DNA of 64,000 bases from JABWBD01 sp040768665 (GCA_040768665.1 JAXGMN010000011.1:248001-312000); one strand, 5' to 3'. Numbered from the stretch's first letter, positions 41,215 through 50,807 are shown. Notes: generated by a model not told the origin, from the letters alone. Numbers and translations are program-made.

Positions 41215-42045
41215 ATGCACGAGCTGGCAGTCCAGATTGACGAGGCGGTTGACGTCATTCGCAAACGGTGGAACGAGCGGCCTAAGGTTGGAATTATTCT
41301 GGGGACCGGTTTGGGTGGGTTGACCGAGCAGATCCGGGTGGCAGCGACGTTCGACTACCAGACCATTCCCTATTTCCCACGGTCGACGGCGATAAGCCAC
41401 ACGGGGCAACTCGTCTGCGGCGAACTTGAGGGAGCGACGATTGTCGCCATGGAAGGCCGTTTCCACGCGTACGAGGGCTGGTCGCAACGGCAGATCACGT
41501 TTCCCGTTCGGGTCATGAAAGCGCTCGGCGCGGAAGTGCTCATCGTTTCGAACGCCTGCGGCGGCATGAACCCGCGATACGCACACGGCGATATCGTGGT
41601 CATCGAAGACCACATCAACCTGATGCCCGGCAACCCGCTGATCGGCGTGAACGACGATCGACTCGGGCCGCGGTTCCCGGATATGTCGGCCCCCTACGAT
41701 CGGAAGCTGATCGACCGCGCCCTCGAGATTGCCCGCCGCGAGAACTTCGCTGCCCACAAGGGCGTGTACGTTGCCGTCACGGGACCGAACCTGGAGACTC
41801 GCGCGGAGTACCGATTCCTGCGGATCATCGGGGCGGACGTCGTCGGCATGTCGACCGTGCCCGAGGTCCTGGTGGCCGTCCACGCGGGCATGCGGGTGCT
41901 CGGCCTTTCGATCGTTACCGACATGTGCCTTCCGGACGCTCTCGAACCGGCCGACATCCGGAAAATCATTGCGGTTGCTGCCGAGGCCGAACCCAAGCTC
42001 CGGAAGATTGTCTTGGGTGTCCTGGCAGCGGAAGCGGCCGGATAG
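41215..42045 (+). CDS. Purine nucleoside phosphorylase (trimeric PNP family)
   Basis: 276 residues. Phosphate site GIILGTGLGGL and GRFHAYEG, then NACGGMNPRYAHGDIVVIEDHINLM, the purine-site Glu in TGPNLETRAEYR (E194), and VGMSTVPEVLVA. Cleaves purine nucleosides with phosphate in salvage. At the place of the base-binding Asn of PNP (Asn243 in human PNP, in 'SLITN') this protein has Asp236 (SIVTD). MTA phosphorylases also have Asp there. Substrate range may therefore include 6-aminopurines. The gene is followed 51 bp later by ileS. Confidence 0.88.
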   Translation: MHELAVQIDEAVDVIRKRWNERPKVGIILGTGLGGLTEQIRVAATFDYQTIPYFPRSTAISHTGQLVCGELEGATIVAMEGRFHAYEGWSQRQITFPVRVMKALGAEVLIVSNACGGMNPRYAHGDIVVIEDHINLMPGNPLIGVNDDRLGPRFPDMSAPYDRKLIDRALEIARRENFAAHKGVYVAVTGPNLETRAEYRFLRIIGADVVGMSTVPEVLVAVHAGMRVLGLSIVTDMCLPDALEPADIRKIIAVAAEAEPKLRKIVLGVLAAEAAG

Positions 42046-42096
42046 GACGTTGCCCCTTGTCGTTTTCCTTCGCTTTCCTTGATCAACCCGAGTGCC

Positions 42097-45000
42097 ATGT
42101 TCCGGTCCGTTGAGAGTTCCGTTTCGTTTCCCGCGGTGGAAGAGGAGATCGCGCGGTTTTGGCAGGAGCGTGAGATCTACGAGAAATCGCTCGCTGCGCG
42201 AGCCGGCGCTGCGTCGTTCGTGTTCTACGAGGGCCCGCCGACGGCGAACGGACTTCCTCACCCGGGGCATTGCCTGACGCGCGCCATCAAGGATCTGTTT
42301 CCCCGTTACCGCACGATGCGGGGCTACCGCTGCGACCGCAAAGGCGGCTGGGATACGCATGGCCTGCCGGTCGAGGTGGAAGTGAGCAAGGAGTTGGGGA
42401 TCCACTCCAAGGAAGAGATCGAAGCCTACGGCGTCGAGCCGTTCATTCATCGCTGCGTGGAGAGCGTTTTTCGCTACATGAAGCAGTGGGAGCAGCTTAC
42501 CCAGCGGCTTGGCTTCTGGATCCATCTTGATGAAGCGTACGTTACATACCACCAGACCTACGTGGAGAGCGTCTGGTGGGCGCTGAAGAACCTTTTCGAC
42601 CGCGGGCTGCTCTACCAGGGGCACAAGATCGTTTGGTGGTGGGCCCAGGGCGGCACCGCCCTGTCCTCCGGAGAGGTCGGCCAAGGATATCGCGAGGTCG
42701 CCGATCCGAGCGTCTATGTACGATTTCCGCTGGTCGACCAGTCCGACACGGATCTTCTGGTTTGGACCACAACGCCGTGGACCCTGCCAAGCAACCAGTT
42801 CACTGCCGTCAAGCCGGACCTCGAGTATTCGATCGTTGAACCTGAGGGCGAAACGCGGAAACTGGTCGTCGCTTCGGCGCTGGTCGAGACAATCGCCGGG
42901 AAGGTCGGCAAGCCGCTGCAGATCGTTTCCAGGCTCCTCGGGCGCGAACTCATCGGTCGCCGGTATGTGCCGCCGTTCGACTACTATTATCGGGCAGACG
43001 GCGATCGAAAAGGGGCGTTGAGGGAAGGCGGCGTGGAGCCTATCGCCTGGCGGGTCGTCGCGGCCGACTTTGTCACGATCGACACGGGGACGGGCGTGGT
43101 CCATCAGGCGCCGGCATTCGGCGAGGTGGATTTCGAGGTACTCCTGTCCGAGCAGGCGCGATTCGTCGACGGGGAAGGCCCGCCCCTGATCTGTTCCGTT
43201 GCTCCCGACGGGACGTTCACCGCCGAAGCCGCGGATTACCAGGGGCGATGGGTGAAGGATGCCGACCGCGACATCGTCCGCCGGCTAAGGGCCGAAGGCA
43301 AGTTGTTCCACCAGGAGCAGTATCTGCACGACTATCCTTTCTGCTGGCGAGCCGAAGAAGACCCCTTGATCCAGTACCCGCGCAAGAGTTGGTTCATTCG
43401 CACCACTGAGTTCCGCGATCGAATGCTGGCCAACAACCACCGGATTCACTGGCTCCCGGAACACATTCGCGAAGGACGTTTCGGCAACTTTCTCGAGACC
43501 AATGTCGATTGGGCTCTCTCGCGCGAGCGGTTCTGGGGCACACCGTTGCCGATCTGGATTTGCGAGGAGACGGGCTATGCGGAGGCCGTCGCAAGCTACG
43601 ACGAACTTCTGGCCAAGCCGGGCGTTGCGGGGACCGAGGTCTGGCAAAAGGCCAGGGCCGCCAAACCTGATCTTCCGGACGATCTCAAGGTTCACAAGCC
43701 CTATATCGACGCCGTTACCTACGATTCGCCCAAGGCGCCGGGCAAGCGGATGCGGAGGGTATCGGAGGTGATCGATTGCTGGTTCGACTCCGGCGCAATG
43801 CCGTTTGCCCAGTGGGGTTACCCGAAGCAACCCGGATCCCGGCAGCGGCTTGCCGATCAGTTCCCGGCCGATTTCATCAGCGAGGCGATCGATCAGACTC
43901 GCGGTTGGTTCTACAGTATGCTGGCGATCAGCACGCTTCTGTTCGGCGAAGAGAGCGAGAAGCCGGTGGCCGGCGACCCGAGCGAGTTTCTCAGCCGCGA
44001 GCAGCCGAGCATTGCATTTCCCCATCCGTACCGCAACTGCGTGGTGCTGGGGTTGATGCTCGGCGAAGACGGCCAGAAGATGTCCAAATCGAAACGCAAT
44101 TACCGTGAGCCGCAGGAGATCTTCAACCGTTACGGAGCCGACGCACTGCGATGGTACTTCTTTGCCAACCAGCCGCCGTGGACGTCGATCCGCTACAACG
44201 AGCAGGCGATCCGGGAGAGCATCCCGGAGTTTCTGCTGCGGCTGTGGAACGTTTACAGCTTCTTCGTCATCTACGCGAATATTGACGGTTTCGATCCTGC
44301 CGCGTCGATTGCGGAGGAGCCAGGGCAGTTGACCGCGCACGTGCTCGCTCGCGGGAAAGGCTATCGGCCGCCCGCCGAGCGCAGCGAGCTGGACCGCTGG
44401 ATTCTGAGTGAACTGAATCGCACGGCGGCGGCGGTAATCGAGGCGATGGACCGATACGACAACTTCGCGGCGTGCACCCGGCTGAACGAATTCGTCGACG
44501 GGCTGAGCAACTGGTATGTTCGCCGCAGCCGCGACCGCTTCTGGAGCGGAGAAGCGACGCCCGAGAAGCTGGATGCGTACTGGACGCTCTATGAATGCCT
44601 GCTGTCGACGGCCAAGCTGATCGCGCCGTTTGTGCCCTTCCTGGCGGAAGCGATCTGGCAGAACCTTGCCGTTGCGGAATTTTCGGCCCGGCCGGCCGAG
44701 GGCACCCGTTCGGCGGTCTCGAAGGACGTGACCGAAAGTGTCCACCTCTGCGACTATCCCGTACCGCAGGCTGACGCCATCGATGAGCAGCTCTCCGGCC
44801 GCATGGCCCTGGTGCGGGAGATCGTCTCCCTGGGACATAGCGCCCGGATGGGGGCCAAACTCAAGGTCCGGCAACCGCTCTCGCGCGTGGAAGTCGTCCT
44901 GGCCGAGCCGCAGGATCAAGCCTGGCTCGAGGAACACGCGGCGCTGATCGCCGGCGAATTGAACGTCAAGCAGGTCGAGTATGCCCGGAAAGCAGACCAG

Positions 45001-45555
45001 TACGTCAGCTACACGGTTCTTCCCGATCTGAAGCGGCTCGGCCCCCGGCTGGGCAAGCGGCTGCCGGCGGTGAAAAAGGCCCTCGGCCAACGCGACGGCG
45101 CCGCGTTGCTGGCCGAACTCGAAGCGGCCGGCGAGGTCGCTCTGCAACTCTCCGACGGCCCGGTCACCCTCGACTCGGAGGACATCCAGGTCCGTATGCA
45201 GGCCAAGGAGGGCTGGGCCGCGGCACAGGGGCGTCGCTGCGTCGTGGTGCTCGCCACCGAGTTGACGGAAGAACTGGTGCTCGAGGGATTGGCGAGGGAA
45301 TTGGTCCGCGTGGTGCAGGACCGGCGCAAGGACATGGGCTGTGAGTTCACGGACCGGATCGCTATTGGTATCGTCACGCAGTCTCAGGAATTGCGGGCCG
45401 CTGTCGGACGGTTCGGAGACTATATTCGCGGCGAGACGCTGGCGACCGACTTGCAGTTGAAGCCCCTTGCCGATGGCGAGCCGGTGGAACTGAAGGTTTC
45501 GGGGTTCCCCCTGATGTTGTATGTGGCCGTTGTTACCAACCGTTCCAGAACTTGA
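42097..45555 (+). CDS. ileS: Isoleucyl-tRNA synthetase, type 2-like
   Basis: 1152 residues from ATG 42097 (a TTG at 42079 is also in frame). Class I synthetase: HIGH motif as NGLPHPGHCLTR, GGWDTHGLPVEVEVSKELG, the editing (CP1) domain with VWTTTPWTLPSNQFTAV and DTGTGVVHQAPAFGE, KMSKS in GQKMSKSKRNY, and a long tRNA-binding C-terminus without the zinc finger of type 1 enzymes. Its sequence style fits the eukaryote-like IleS2 group, often tolerant of mupirocin; that phenotype is inferred. Charges tRNA-Ile with isoleucine. It is followed by purN 18 bp later. Confidence 0.95.
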   Translation: MFRSVESSVSFPAVEEEIARFWQEREIYEKSLAARAGAASFVFYEGPPTANGLPHPGHCLTRAIKDLFPRYRTMRGYRCDRKGGWDTHGLPVEVEVSKELGIHSKEEIEAYGVEPFIHRCVESVFRYMKQWEQLTQRLGFWIHLDEAYVTYHQTYVESVWWALKNLFDRGLLYQGHKIVWWWAQGGTALSSGEVGQGYREVADPSVYVRFPLVDQSDTDLLVWTTTPWTLPSNQFTAVKPDLEYSIVEPEGETRKLVVASALVETIAGKVGKPLQIVSRLLGRELIGRRYVPPFDYYYRADGDRKGALREGGVEPIAWRVVAADFVTIDTGTGVVHQAPAFGEVDFEVLLSEQARFVDGEGPPLICSVAPDGTFTAEAADYQGRWVKDADRDIVRRLRAEGKLFHQEQYLHDYPFCWRAEEDPLIQYPRKSWFIRTTEFRDRMLANNHRIHWLPEHIREGRFGNFLETNVDWALSRERFWGTPLPIWICEETGYAEAVASYDELLAKPGVAGTEVWQKARAAKPDLPDDLKVHKPYIDAVTYDSPKAPGKRMRRVSEVIDCWFDSGAMPFAQWGYPKQPGSRQRLADQFPADFISEAIDQTRGWFYSMLAISTLLFGEESEKPVAGDPSEFLSREQPSIAFPHPYRNCVVLGLMLGEDGQKMSKSKRNYREPQEIFNRYGADALRWYFFANQPPWTSIRYNEQAIRESIPEFLLRLWNVYSFFVIYANIDGFDPAASIAEEPGQLTAHVLARGKGYRPPAERSELDRWILSELNRTAAAVIEAMDRYDNFAACTRLNEFVDGLSNWYVRRSRDRFWSGEATPEKLDAYWTLYECLLSTAKLIAPFVPFLAEAIWQNLAVAEFSARPAEGTRSAVSKDVTESVHLCDYPVPQADAIDEQLSGRMALVREIVSLGHSARMGAKLKVRQPLSRVEVVLAEPQDQAWLEEHAALIAGELNVKQVEYARKADQYVSYTVLPDLKRLGPRLGKRLPAVKKALGQRDGAALLAELEAAGEVALQLSDGPVTLDSEDIQVRMQAKEGWAAAQGRRCVVVLATELTEELVLEGLARELVRVVQDRRKDMGCEFTDRIAIGIVTQSQELRAAVGRFGDYIRGETLATDLQLKPLADGEPVELKVSGFPLMLYVAVVTNRSRT

Positions 45556-45573
45556 GAGGGGAGTCGACCTGGA

Positions 45574-46224
45574 GTGAATGCTACTGCTTCCAAATCGCCC
45601 CTTCGGCTCGCCGTGCTGATCTCGGGCACGGGGCGATCGCTCAAGAACATGCTCGACCGAATCGAATCCGGCCGTCTCAATGCACGGGTGGTGCTGGTGA
45701 TTTCCAGCACACCCGCCGCACGGGGGCTGCAATTTGCGGAGAAGGCCAGCATACCGATTGCGGTCTGCGAGCGTAAAGATTTTCCGTCGCAGTCCGAATA
45801 TAGTCGGGAGATCTTTGACCGGTGCCGCAAGTGTGAAGCGGAGGTCGTCGCTCTGGCCGGCTTTATCAAACGGCTGACGATTCCTGAAGACTTCGAGAAT
45901 CGCGTCGTGAACATTCATCCCTCGCTAGTGCCATCTTTCTCCGGCAAAGGCTACTATGGCCACCGTGTGCACGAAGCGGCGCTTGAGTACGGAGTGAAGA
46001 TCTCCGGCTGCACCGTTCATTTCGTGGACAATGAGTATGACCACGGGCCGGTGATCCTGCAGAAATCCGTGCCGGTATTGGACAGCGATACGCTCGATTC
46101 TCTCGAATCGCGGGTATTCTCGGCCGAGTGCGAGGCGTATCCAGAGGCGATCCAGCTACTTTCCGACAAGCGGGTGACTGTGGACGGCCGCCGAGTCCGA
46201 ATCGTGCGAAGCGGGCCGAGCTGA
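45574..46224 (+). CDS. purN: Phosphoribosylglycinamide formyltransferase
   Basis: 216 residues from GTG 45574. Transfers formyl from 10-formyl-THF to GAR, the third step of purine synthesis. N-terminal LRLAVLISGTGRSLKNML, then AGFIKRL and the catalytic set N113 and H115 in NIHPSLVPSFSGKGYYG, and D156 in EYDHGPVIL. The loop GKGYYGHRVHEA is longer than in E. coli, as in many bacteria. It is coupled in transcription to ileS. Both the PNP gene and this one deal with purines. Confidence 0.93.
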   Translation: MNATASKSPLRLAVLISGTGRSLKNMLDRIESGRLNARVVLVISSTPAARGLQFAEKASIPIAVCERKDFPSQSEYSREIFDRCRKCEAEVVALAGFIKRLTIPEDFENRVVNIHPSLVPSFSGKGYYGHRVHEAALEYGVKISGCTVHFVDNEYDHGPVILQKSVPVLDSDTLDSLESRVFSAECEAYPEAIQLLSDKRVTVDGRRVRIVRSGPS

Positions 46225-46448
46225 GCCGAATCCTCCAAATGAGGGGATAATACAGCACGATCCGTTTCGCCCCCGATTTTGCGAGACTTATCGACGGCCG
46301 TTCTGGTATGGTTACACTACATTCAGACGTACCGCGCGCACGTTCGGCCACTTTCGAGGGACGAGGTTTTTCCTGGGAGCCCTTGGGGGATCGAGCATGG
46401 TGGTAGGTGATTAGCGTGAAGTGTGGTCTGGCGCTGGGGGAGTAAGCA

Positions 46449-47342
46449 TTGACGCTGATCGTGAACTGCACGAAATGTGGAAAGGAGCTGCGGTCGCAGG
46501 ACCGCTACGCGGGAAAGCCCGTCCGCTGCTCCCAGTGCGGCACGATCAACCGGCTGCCGTCTGCGCCGTCTGCGACTCCGCCTCCGATGCTTGAGTCTGC
46601 CTTCTGTTTCGTGTGTGGGAAAGATTTTTCGGTCGACCGAGATCTGGTCCGCGATAAGAAGGGGCGGTCCTATCATCGCCGATGTTATGAGGAGGCCAGC
46701 CGCTACGAAAAGTCACGGCGTGAGCAGGAAACCCGCTCGCGCCATTCCGGTCTGCCGGCCCACATCACGCCTGAGTCGATTCCGCGGCAGGCGACGCCAG
46801 CCGAGCCGATCGACGACGAACTGGTCGAGTTGATGGAGCTGGTGCCCCCTTCTGAAGAATCTTGGCCCGATCTTTCGCAGACCGGTACGAGCAGCTTGGA
46901 CGGCCCGGCGATCGGAGGGTTTGGTCGACGAGATGGGGTCTGGCTCTATGTCTTGATCGGGTTTGGGGCGGCCGTGCCCATCGTCGTCCTGCTATTCATC
47001 ATCGTGCAGTTGATCATCTCTTCAATTCAGGGGCCGTCCTTGCCGGCTCGGCGGAATGGCCCAAACGCGGGCCAGCAACCGCCGAGTCAAGAATCGAGCC
47101 TTGCGCCGGGAGAGGAATCGGCTGTCCCCCTGGCAGCCGATTCGCCCCGGTCAGCCGAGAGCCCTTCAGCGGTATCTCGTCCACCGATCGGGAACCCGGC
47201 CGCACCGGCGTCGCTGCAGCCAAAGGCCCCCGCTGGCGGCGGTCACGTCCCAGTCGAAAAGCGTCCCGCGGCCGAGACGAGGACCGACGTCTTTCCAATC
47301 AGGGGCAACATTCTGTCGCAGATGCGACGGATCGTCTCGTGA
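46449..47342 (+). CDS. Zinc-ribbon membrane protein with Pro/Ala-rich periplasmic tail
   Basis: 297 residues from TTG 46449. Zinc ribbon NCTKCGKELRSQDRYAGKPVRC then SQCG at the N-terminus, a second Cys set in FCFVCGKDF and SYHRRCYEE (LIM-like), one membrane helix (WLYVLIGFGAAVPIVVLLFIIVQLII, about residues 170-195), and a low-complexity tail rich in P, A, S. Planctomycetes encode many such proteins, of unknown role. The preceding 224 bp (46225-46448) hold no recognised feature. Confidence 0.78.
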   Translation: MTLIVNCTKCGKELRSQDRYAGKPVRCSQCGTINRLPSAPSATPPPMLESAFCFVCGKDFSVDRDLVRDKKGRSYHRRCYEEASRYEKSRREQETRSRHSGLPAHITPESIPRQATPAEPIDDELVELMELVPPSEESWPDLSQTGTSSLDGPAIGGFGRRDGVWLYVLIGFGAAVPIVVLLFIIVQLIISSIQGPSLPARRNGPNAGQQPPSQESSLAPGEESAVPLAADSPRSAESPSAVSRPPIGNPAAPASLQPKAPAGGGHVPVEKRPAAETRTDVFPIRGNILSQMRRIVS

Positions 47343-47470
47343 ATGAGTGTCGGGCACCTTCTCTGAAATCGCTCGTGAGAGGTGGCCAAGGCAAGAAGCA
47401 CTCCGGCACGAGACGTGCTCATATCAAACTCGATTGGCGATTTTCGATATTCGCGACCTGGAGTAGTCCC

Positions 47471-47779
47471 ATGCGACTTCAAGATCGATTGCAGGATTGT
47501 GCCGTCGGCCTGACCCCGTTGAGCTTGAGCAGATCGGATTGGCTCTCGATTCTTGCGGGCGGCATGCTCGGGATGATGGGCCTCCGCCGCGGAGGATTCA
47601 CCGGGATGTTGATCGCCGGGGCAGGCGGACTGATCGTCTACCGCAAAATCAAGCGGTTTACTGAGCCTTCCGACTCACGGCCGCTGCGGGGCGACGGCAT
47701 TGGCGTCGGCATCTGCAGGGATGTCGTGGAAGAAGCCTCTTGGGAGTCGTTCCCCGCCAGCGACGCGCCGGGATATTGA
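47471..47779 (+). CDS. Small membrane protein with ESFPASDAP tail
   Basis: 102 residues from ATG 47471. Two hydrophobic segments (WLSILAGGMLGMMGL and GMLIAGAGGLIVY) and the tail VVEEASWESFPASDAPGY, a motif frequently found at the end of DUF2892-like and similar small proteins. Function unknown. A subfamily A palindrome begins 7 bp after the stop codon. Confidence 0.7.
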   Translation: MRLQDRLQDCAVGLTPLSLSRSDWLSILAGGMLGMMGLRRGGFTGMLIAGAGGLIVYRKIKRFTEPSDSRPLRGDGIGVGICRDVVEEASWESFPASDAPGY

Positions 47780-47785
47780 CTTCGA

Positions 47786-47882
47786 GGCCCTAACAAAACG
47801 GGGAGAGGCACCGCGCAGAGACGTCTATTCTCCGTGTTTTATGCGTGTTTGGCTCGGAGCCAGTCCCCGTTTTGTCAGGGCC
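47786..47882. repeat. 97-bp palindromic repeat, subfamily A
   Basis: Left arm GGCCCTAACAAAACGGGGAG, right arm GTCCCCGTTTTGTCAGGGCC, inner GAGGCACCGCG and GGCTCGGAGCCA. It lies between two convergent stop codons (47779 and 47897). Its centre (CGTCTATTCTCCGTG) matches the copy at 9768 (CGTCTATTCCCCGTG). Confidence 0.92.
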
Positions 47883-47896
47883 CTTTCAGAATTCGC

Positions 47897-48640
47897 CTAC
47901 TTGATCGAAATTGTGCGCGCCAGCGGCTGCAACACATGTTCGATCACGTGCTTGTCGATCATCTCGTGGCAGATCTGGGACAGGCGGTCCAACGTCTCCG
48001 AGAAGGTCCGATCGGGAGGCAGGCTGCCGTATTGTCGCGCGGTGACGTAGACGCTCAGTTGATCCTCGGGAAACTCACCCGTTCGCACCTGATAAGCACT
48101 GGTACGCGTCTCGATACTGAGCCGGCATTGCAGTCGGCATTCTTCGTCGAGGGCCACCGTCAACGAAGGCTCGTAGTTGATCACCGTCGAGCCGGGAATA
48201 TCCAGCATACGATCCATCGACGGCCCGACGCCCAGGGCCTCCGCTACAAGTTGGTTGTGGTTGCCGCGGTAGGTGAAATCAAATCCGAACAACAGATCGA
48301 GGGCCTCGCAATCCAACGTGCTGACCGAGAGCATGTAGGGAGCCAGGTCGAGCACGAGACGATGCTGGTCCAACGCGAGAGAAACCGATTCCGGGTTCAC
48401 CAGTCCCGAACACACCCGCCGCGGCTCAATTGTACACCACCGATAGGCGCCCTGGTCCTTGTCCTCTTCGAGGACAAAATCCCCCCGATCTCGGCAATAG
48501 AAGTTGCGCATCGTGGGATGCGTTTTCTGGATTCGTTCGAAAAAATGCAGCACGGTCTCACGGTTGGCCGGAAGCTCCATTTCCGTGGCGAGATTCATGT
48601 TCACGTAGAAGTCGTCACAAAGTGAACTGTACGGATTCAC
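47897..48640 (-). CDS. Conserved hypothetical protein
   Basis: 247 residues from GTG 48640, with GAAGGA about 9 nt upstream. No signal peptide, no membrane helix, four cysteines spread out. Mixed alpha/beta look: FFERIQKTHPTMRNFYCRDRGDF, VNPESVSLALDQHRLVLDLAPYMLSVS, LDLLFGFDFTYRGNHNQLVAEAL, YVTARQYGSLPPDRTFSETLDRL. I do not recognise the family; the style is that of a planctomycete-restricted protein. It is convergent with the small membrane protein gene and divergent from ogt. Confidence 0.75.
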   Translation of the reverse strand: MNPYSSLCDDFYVNMNLATEMELPANRETVLHFFERIQKTHPTMRNFYCRDRGDFVLEEDKDQGAYRWCTIEPRRVCSGLVNPESVSLALDQHRLVLDLAPYMLSVSTLDCEALDLLFGFDFTYRGNHNQLVAEALGVGPSMDRMLDIPGSTVINYEPSLTVALDEECRLQCRLSIETRTSAYQVRTGEFPEDQLSVYVTARQYGSLPPDRTFSETLDRLSQICHEMIDKHVIEHVLQPLARTISIK

Positions 48641-48829
48641 TAGAACGTTCCTTCTGGATTAGACTTAAAAGACCACCTGCTGCCGCACGGATGGGCGGGA
48701 AAACGCGCCACCCGGCGGCCGAACGAAGATTAATGTAGTATAGGGGTACCCCGACCGCACTGTCAAAGCCGCCGCCGGGACGGGCCCCCAGCATCGAGAA
48801 ACGCTGCCGCATTTAGGGTTGTCAACAAA

Positions 48830-49411
48830 ATGTCCACTTCGCCTCCGCATGACACCTTCGTTGCATTTCCGACCGAACTTGGCTGGATGGCCTTTGCCAA
48901 GTCAGCCAAGGGCATCCGTCGTCTCACCTTCGGCTACCCGACGGAAGAGGCGGCCATTGCGGCACTTGGACCGGTCGGTGTCTCTGACGCAACGGACGAC
49001 AAGCAGCTTGAGGCGCTCGTCCGGCGTCTTCAGGCTTACGCATGCGGCTGCCCGGACGAGTTCCACGACGTGGCGGTGGATTCTGGTCGCCAGACCGCAT
49101 TTCGGACGCGAGTCTATCGGCTTTGCCGGAAAATCTCGTTTGGCAAGACCCTCACGTACGGAGAGCTTGCAGCACGCGCAGGTTCGCCTGGGGCGGCCCG
49201 AGCCGTGGGCTGTACCATGGCAGCAAACCCGGTGCCTCTCATCGTGCCGTGCCACCGGGTCGTTCCTTCCGGAGGGGGGCTTGGTGGGTTTTCCGGCCCC
49301 GGGGGCGTCGCGCTGAAGCGACGTCTGCTGGACCTGGAGGCGGGCCATTCTGTCGGGTGCTGTGCAATTGGACTAGAATTTCGGCAGCGTTTCCGTCAGA
49401 ATAGGGCGTGA
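48830..49411 (+). CDS. ogt: Methylated-DNA-protein-cysteine methyltransferase
   Basis: 193 residues. Removes the methyl group from O6-methylguanine to its own cysteine. Active site PCHR at 140-143 (Cys141), then VVPSGGGLGGFSGPGGVALKRRLLDLE; YGELAARAGSPGAARAVGCTMAANPVPLIV is the DNA-binding helix-turn-helix and Asn hinge. The N-terminal about 85 residues form the usual weakly conserved domain. No Ada-type regulator is fused. The last about 20 residues (SVGCCAIGLEFRQRFRQNRA) go past the family end. Confidence 0.92.
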   Translation: MSTSPPHDTFVAFPTELGWMAFAKSAKGIRRLTFGYPTEEAAIAALGPVGVSDATDDKQLEALVRRLQAYACGCPDEFHDVAVDSGRQTAFRTRVYRLCRKISFGKTLTYGELAARAGSPGAARAVGCTMAANPVPLIVPCHRVVPSGGGLGGFSGPGGVALKRRLLDLEAGHSVGCCAIGLEFRQRFRQNRA

Positions 49412-49448
49412 TTCTGCTGGTCTTTTTCACGGGGCTGAGAGCGGTTGC

Positions 49449-49631
49449 ATGGAATTGGATTTTTGTGACATTGAACGCCGCAACGATGGCGTTTTGCTGG
49501 TGCGGGTTCGTTCCGTCGAAAGAAACGGACGGCGATTGCCGGACGCCGTCTTCACCTTCCGTCGCGGAGATCCGCAGTACGAGTATTGGGAAAGGCTTTC
49601 GCGGCAGCGCTCCGCCACTGCGGCGACATAA
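49449..49631 (+). CDS. Small hypothetical protein, 60 residues
   Basis: MELDFCDIERRNDGVLLVRV and DAVFTFRRGDPQYEYWERL have the look of a small beta-rich protein; base composition by codon position fits coding. No clear ribosome site. Function unknown. It lies 37 bp after ogt and converges with the next gene. Confidence 0.5.
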   Translation: MELDFCDIERRNDGVLLVRVRSVERNGRRLPDAVFTFRRGDPQYEYWERLSRQRSATAAT

Positions 49632-49661
49632 GAGTCTCTTGCCCGAGAATGTTATCGGTGC

Positions 49662-50807
49662 TCAGAAGGGCATGTCCCCGTCCGGGTCGTCCCACGGGGG
49701 AGCGTCCTCGCCGCAGTCGTCGTCACTTCGGAGGCGATGCTCGTTCAGTTCTCGTTCGAACTCGTCCTGGCACGATTTGCAGTAGTCCGACGTGCTGTAG
49801 TGTTGCACCCATTGCGTATCGCGAAGCTCCGGGTAGGCTCGCTCTTCCGGGCAGATCTCCTCCAGGAGCAAACGATAGGCTTCTCGGGGCGTAAAGTGCT
49901 CGCACACCTCCAGCGCGATCCCGAAACGAGCCAATTCGGCCAGCAACGACTTCAAAGCTTGCTCCACCTGTTCGTCGCTCAGGTTGTCGGGCAGGGGGCA
50001 TTTCACAGGACCGTCGAACAGTTCGCGGAACACGACCCCCGGGCTGTTTGCGATCAGCTCGTCCATGATTTCCATTTCGCGGATCGCACGCGATTTGCCT
50101 TCGTCTTCGCTTAGCGCCCAGTCGATTTCCGACGCCTCGGCTTCGAATTGAAGTTCAAGGTCCTTGGGAAGCAGTCGGTAGGGATCCTCCTCGGGATCGT
50201 CTTCTTCCTGGACGGATTCTCCTTCGGCTAAGTCCGCGAAAAGCAGGTCGTCGTCAGCCTCGCCCTCGATGGGATCGGATGCCGCTATCGCATCCAATGA
50301 GTCGCAGCAATCGTCGAGTTCCCCCGAGACGCGGTCGGGCTTGTGTCCAATCCCGCGCGAAACGCTCAGCTCCTGGAAATCGACAAACTCTACGACGGGA
50401 TCATTCAGCTCGAGTACCACACGGCCGTTTTGGCTGAACCATTCGAGGTACAGATACATCTTCGCACTTGACCGGCGCGCAGGGCAGTTGCTCGACGGAG
50501 CCTCCCGAACGCAGCCTTCCTCTGCACCGGCTAACCGGAGCATGGTCATCCTGCCCGTCGGACCGACTTGCTGCGAGGCGAGATCGTCGACGTCGTCCAG
50601 CCCGGCGTCCACCCCGATAGGGCTTCTGCTCGCCTCAAACCGGATGTGCCAGCCTGCCAGGTCGGGGCTGCAATTGCCAGTCAACTGCAGCAATAGAGGA
50701 TGATTCCAGCCGCGAAGTTCCAGCCAACCGTGTACTGAGTAGTTGGTGGTGTTGAAGATCTCGCCGCTGACGACGTAGTCGTCCAGCCGACAGGCCATTT
50801 TTCTCAT
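49662..50807 (-). CDS. Conserved hypothetical acidic protein
   Basis: 381 residues. N-terminal beta domain (CRLDDYVVSGEIFNTTNYSVHGWLELRG), a low-complexity acidic middle (GEADDDLLFADLAEGESVQEEDDPEED), then a helical part with LSDEQVEQALKSLLAELARFGIALEVCEHFTPREAYRLLLEEI and HYSTSDYCKSCQDEFERELNEHR (CxxC). The tail is acidic. A family of this shape recurs in planctomycetes in my reading, but I can give it no name or role. Confidence 0.75.
   Translation of the reverse strand: MRKMACRLDDYVVSGEIFNTTNYSVHGWLELRGWNHPLLLQLTGNCSPDLAGWHIRFEASRSPIGVDAGLDDVDDLASQQVGPTGRMTMLRLAGAEEGCVREAPSSNCPARRSSAKMYLYLEWFSQNGRVVLELNDPVVEFVDFQELSVSRGIGHKPDRVSGELDDCCDSLDAIAASDPIEGEADDDLLFADLAEGESVQEEDDPEEDPYRLLPKDLELQFEAEASEIDWALSEDEGKSRAIREMEIMDELIANSPGVVFRELFDGPVKCPLPDNLSDEQVEQALKSLLAELARFGIALEVCEHFTPREAYRLLLEEICPEERAYPELRDTQWVQHYSTSDYCKSCQDEFERELNEHRLRSDDDCGEDAPPWDDPDGDMPF

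Noticed and set aside
40657..43104. Long open frame (about 815 codons) on the minus strand
   Set aside because: Antisense to the acidic protein gene, the PNP gene and ileS; the low-complexity hydrophobic stretch is only the mirror of the GAC/GAG codons.
43285..45918. Long open frame (about 877 codons) on the minus strand
   Set aside because: It is antisense to ileS and purN, which are unmistakable; long antisense frames are expected at this GC content, and its translation has no recognisable motif.
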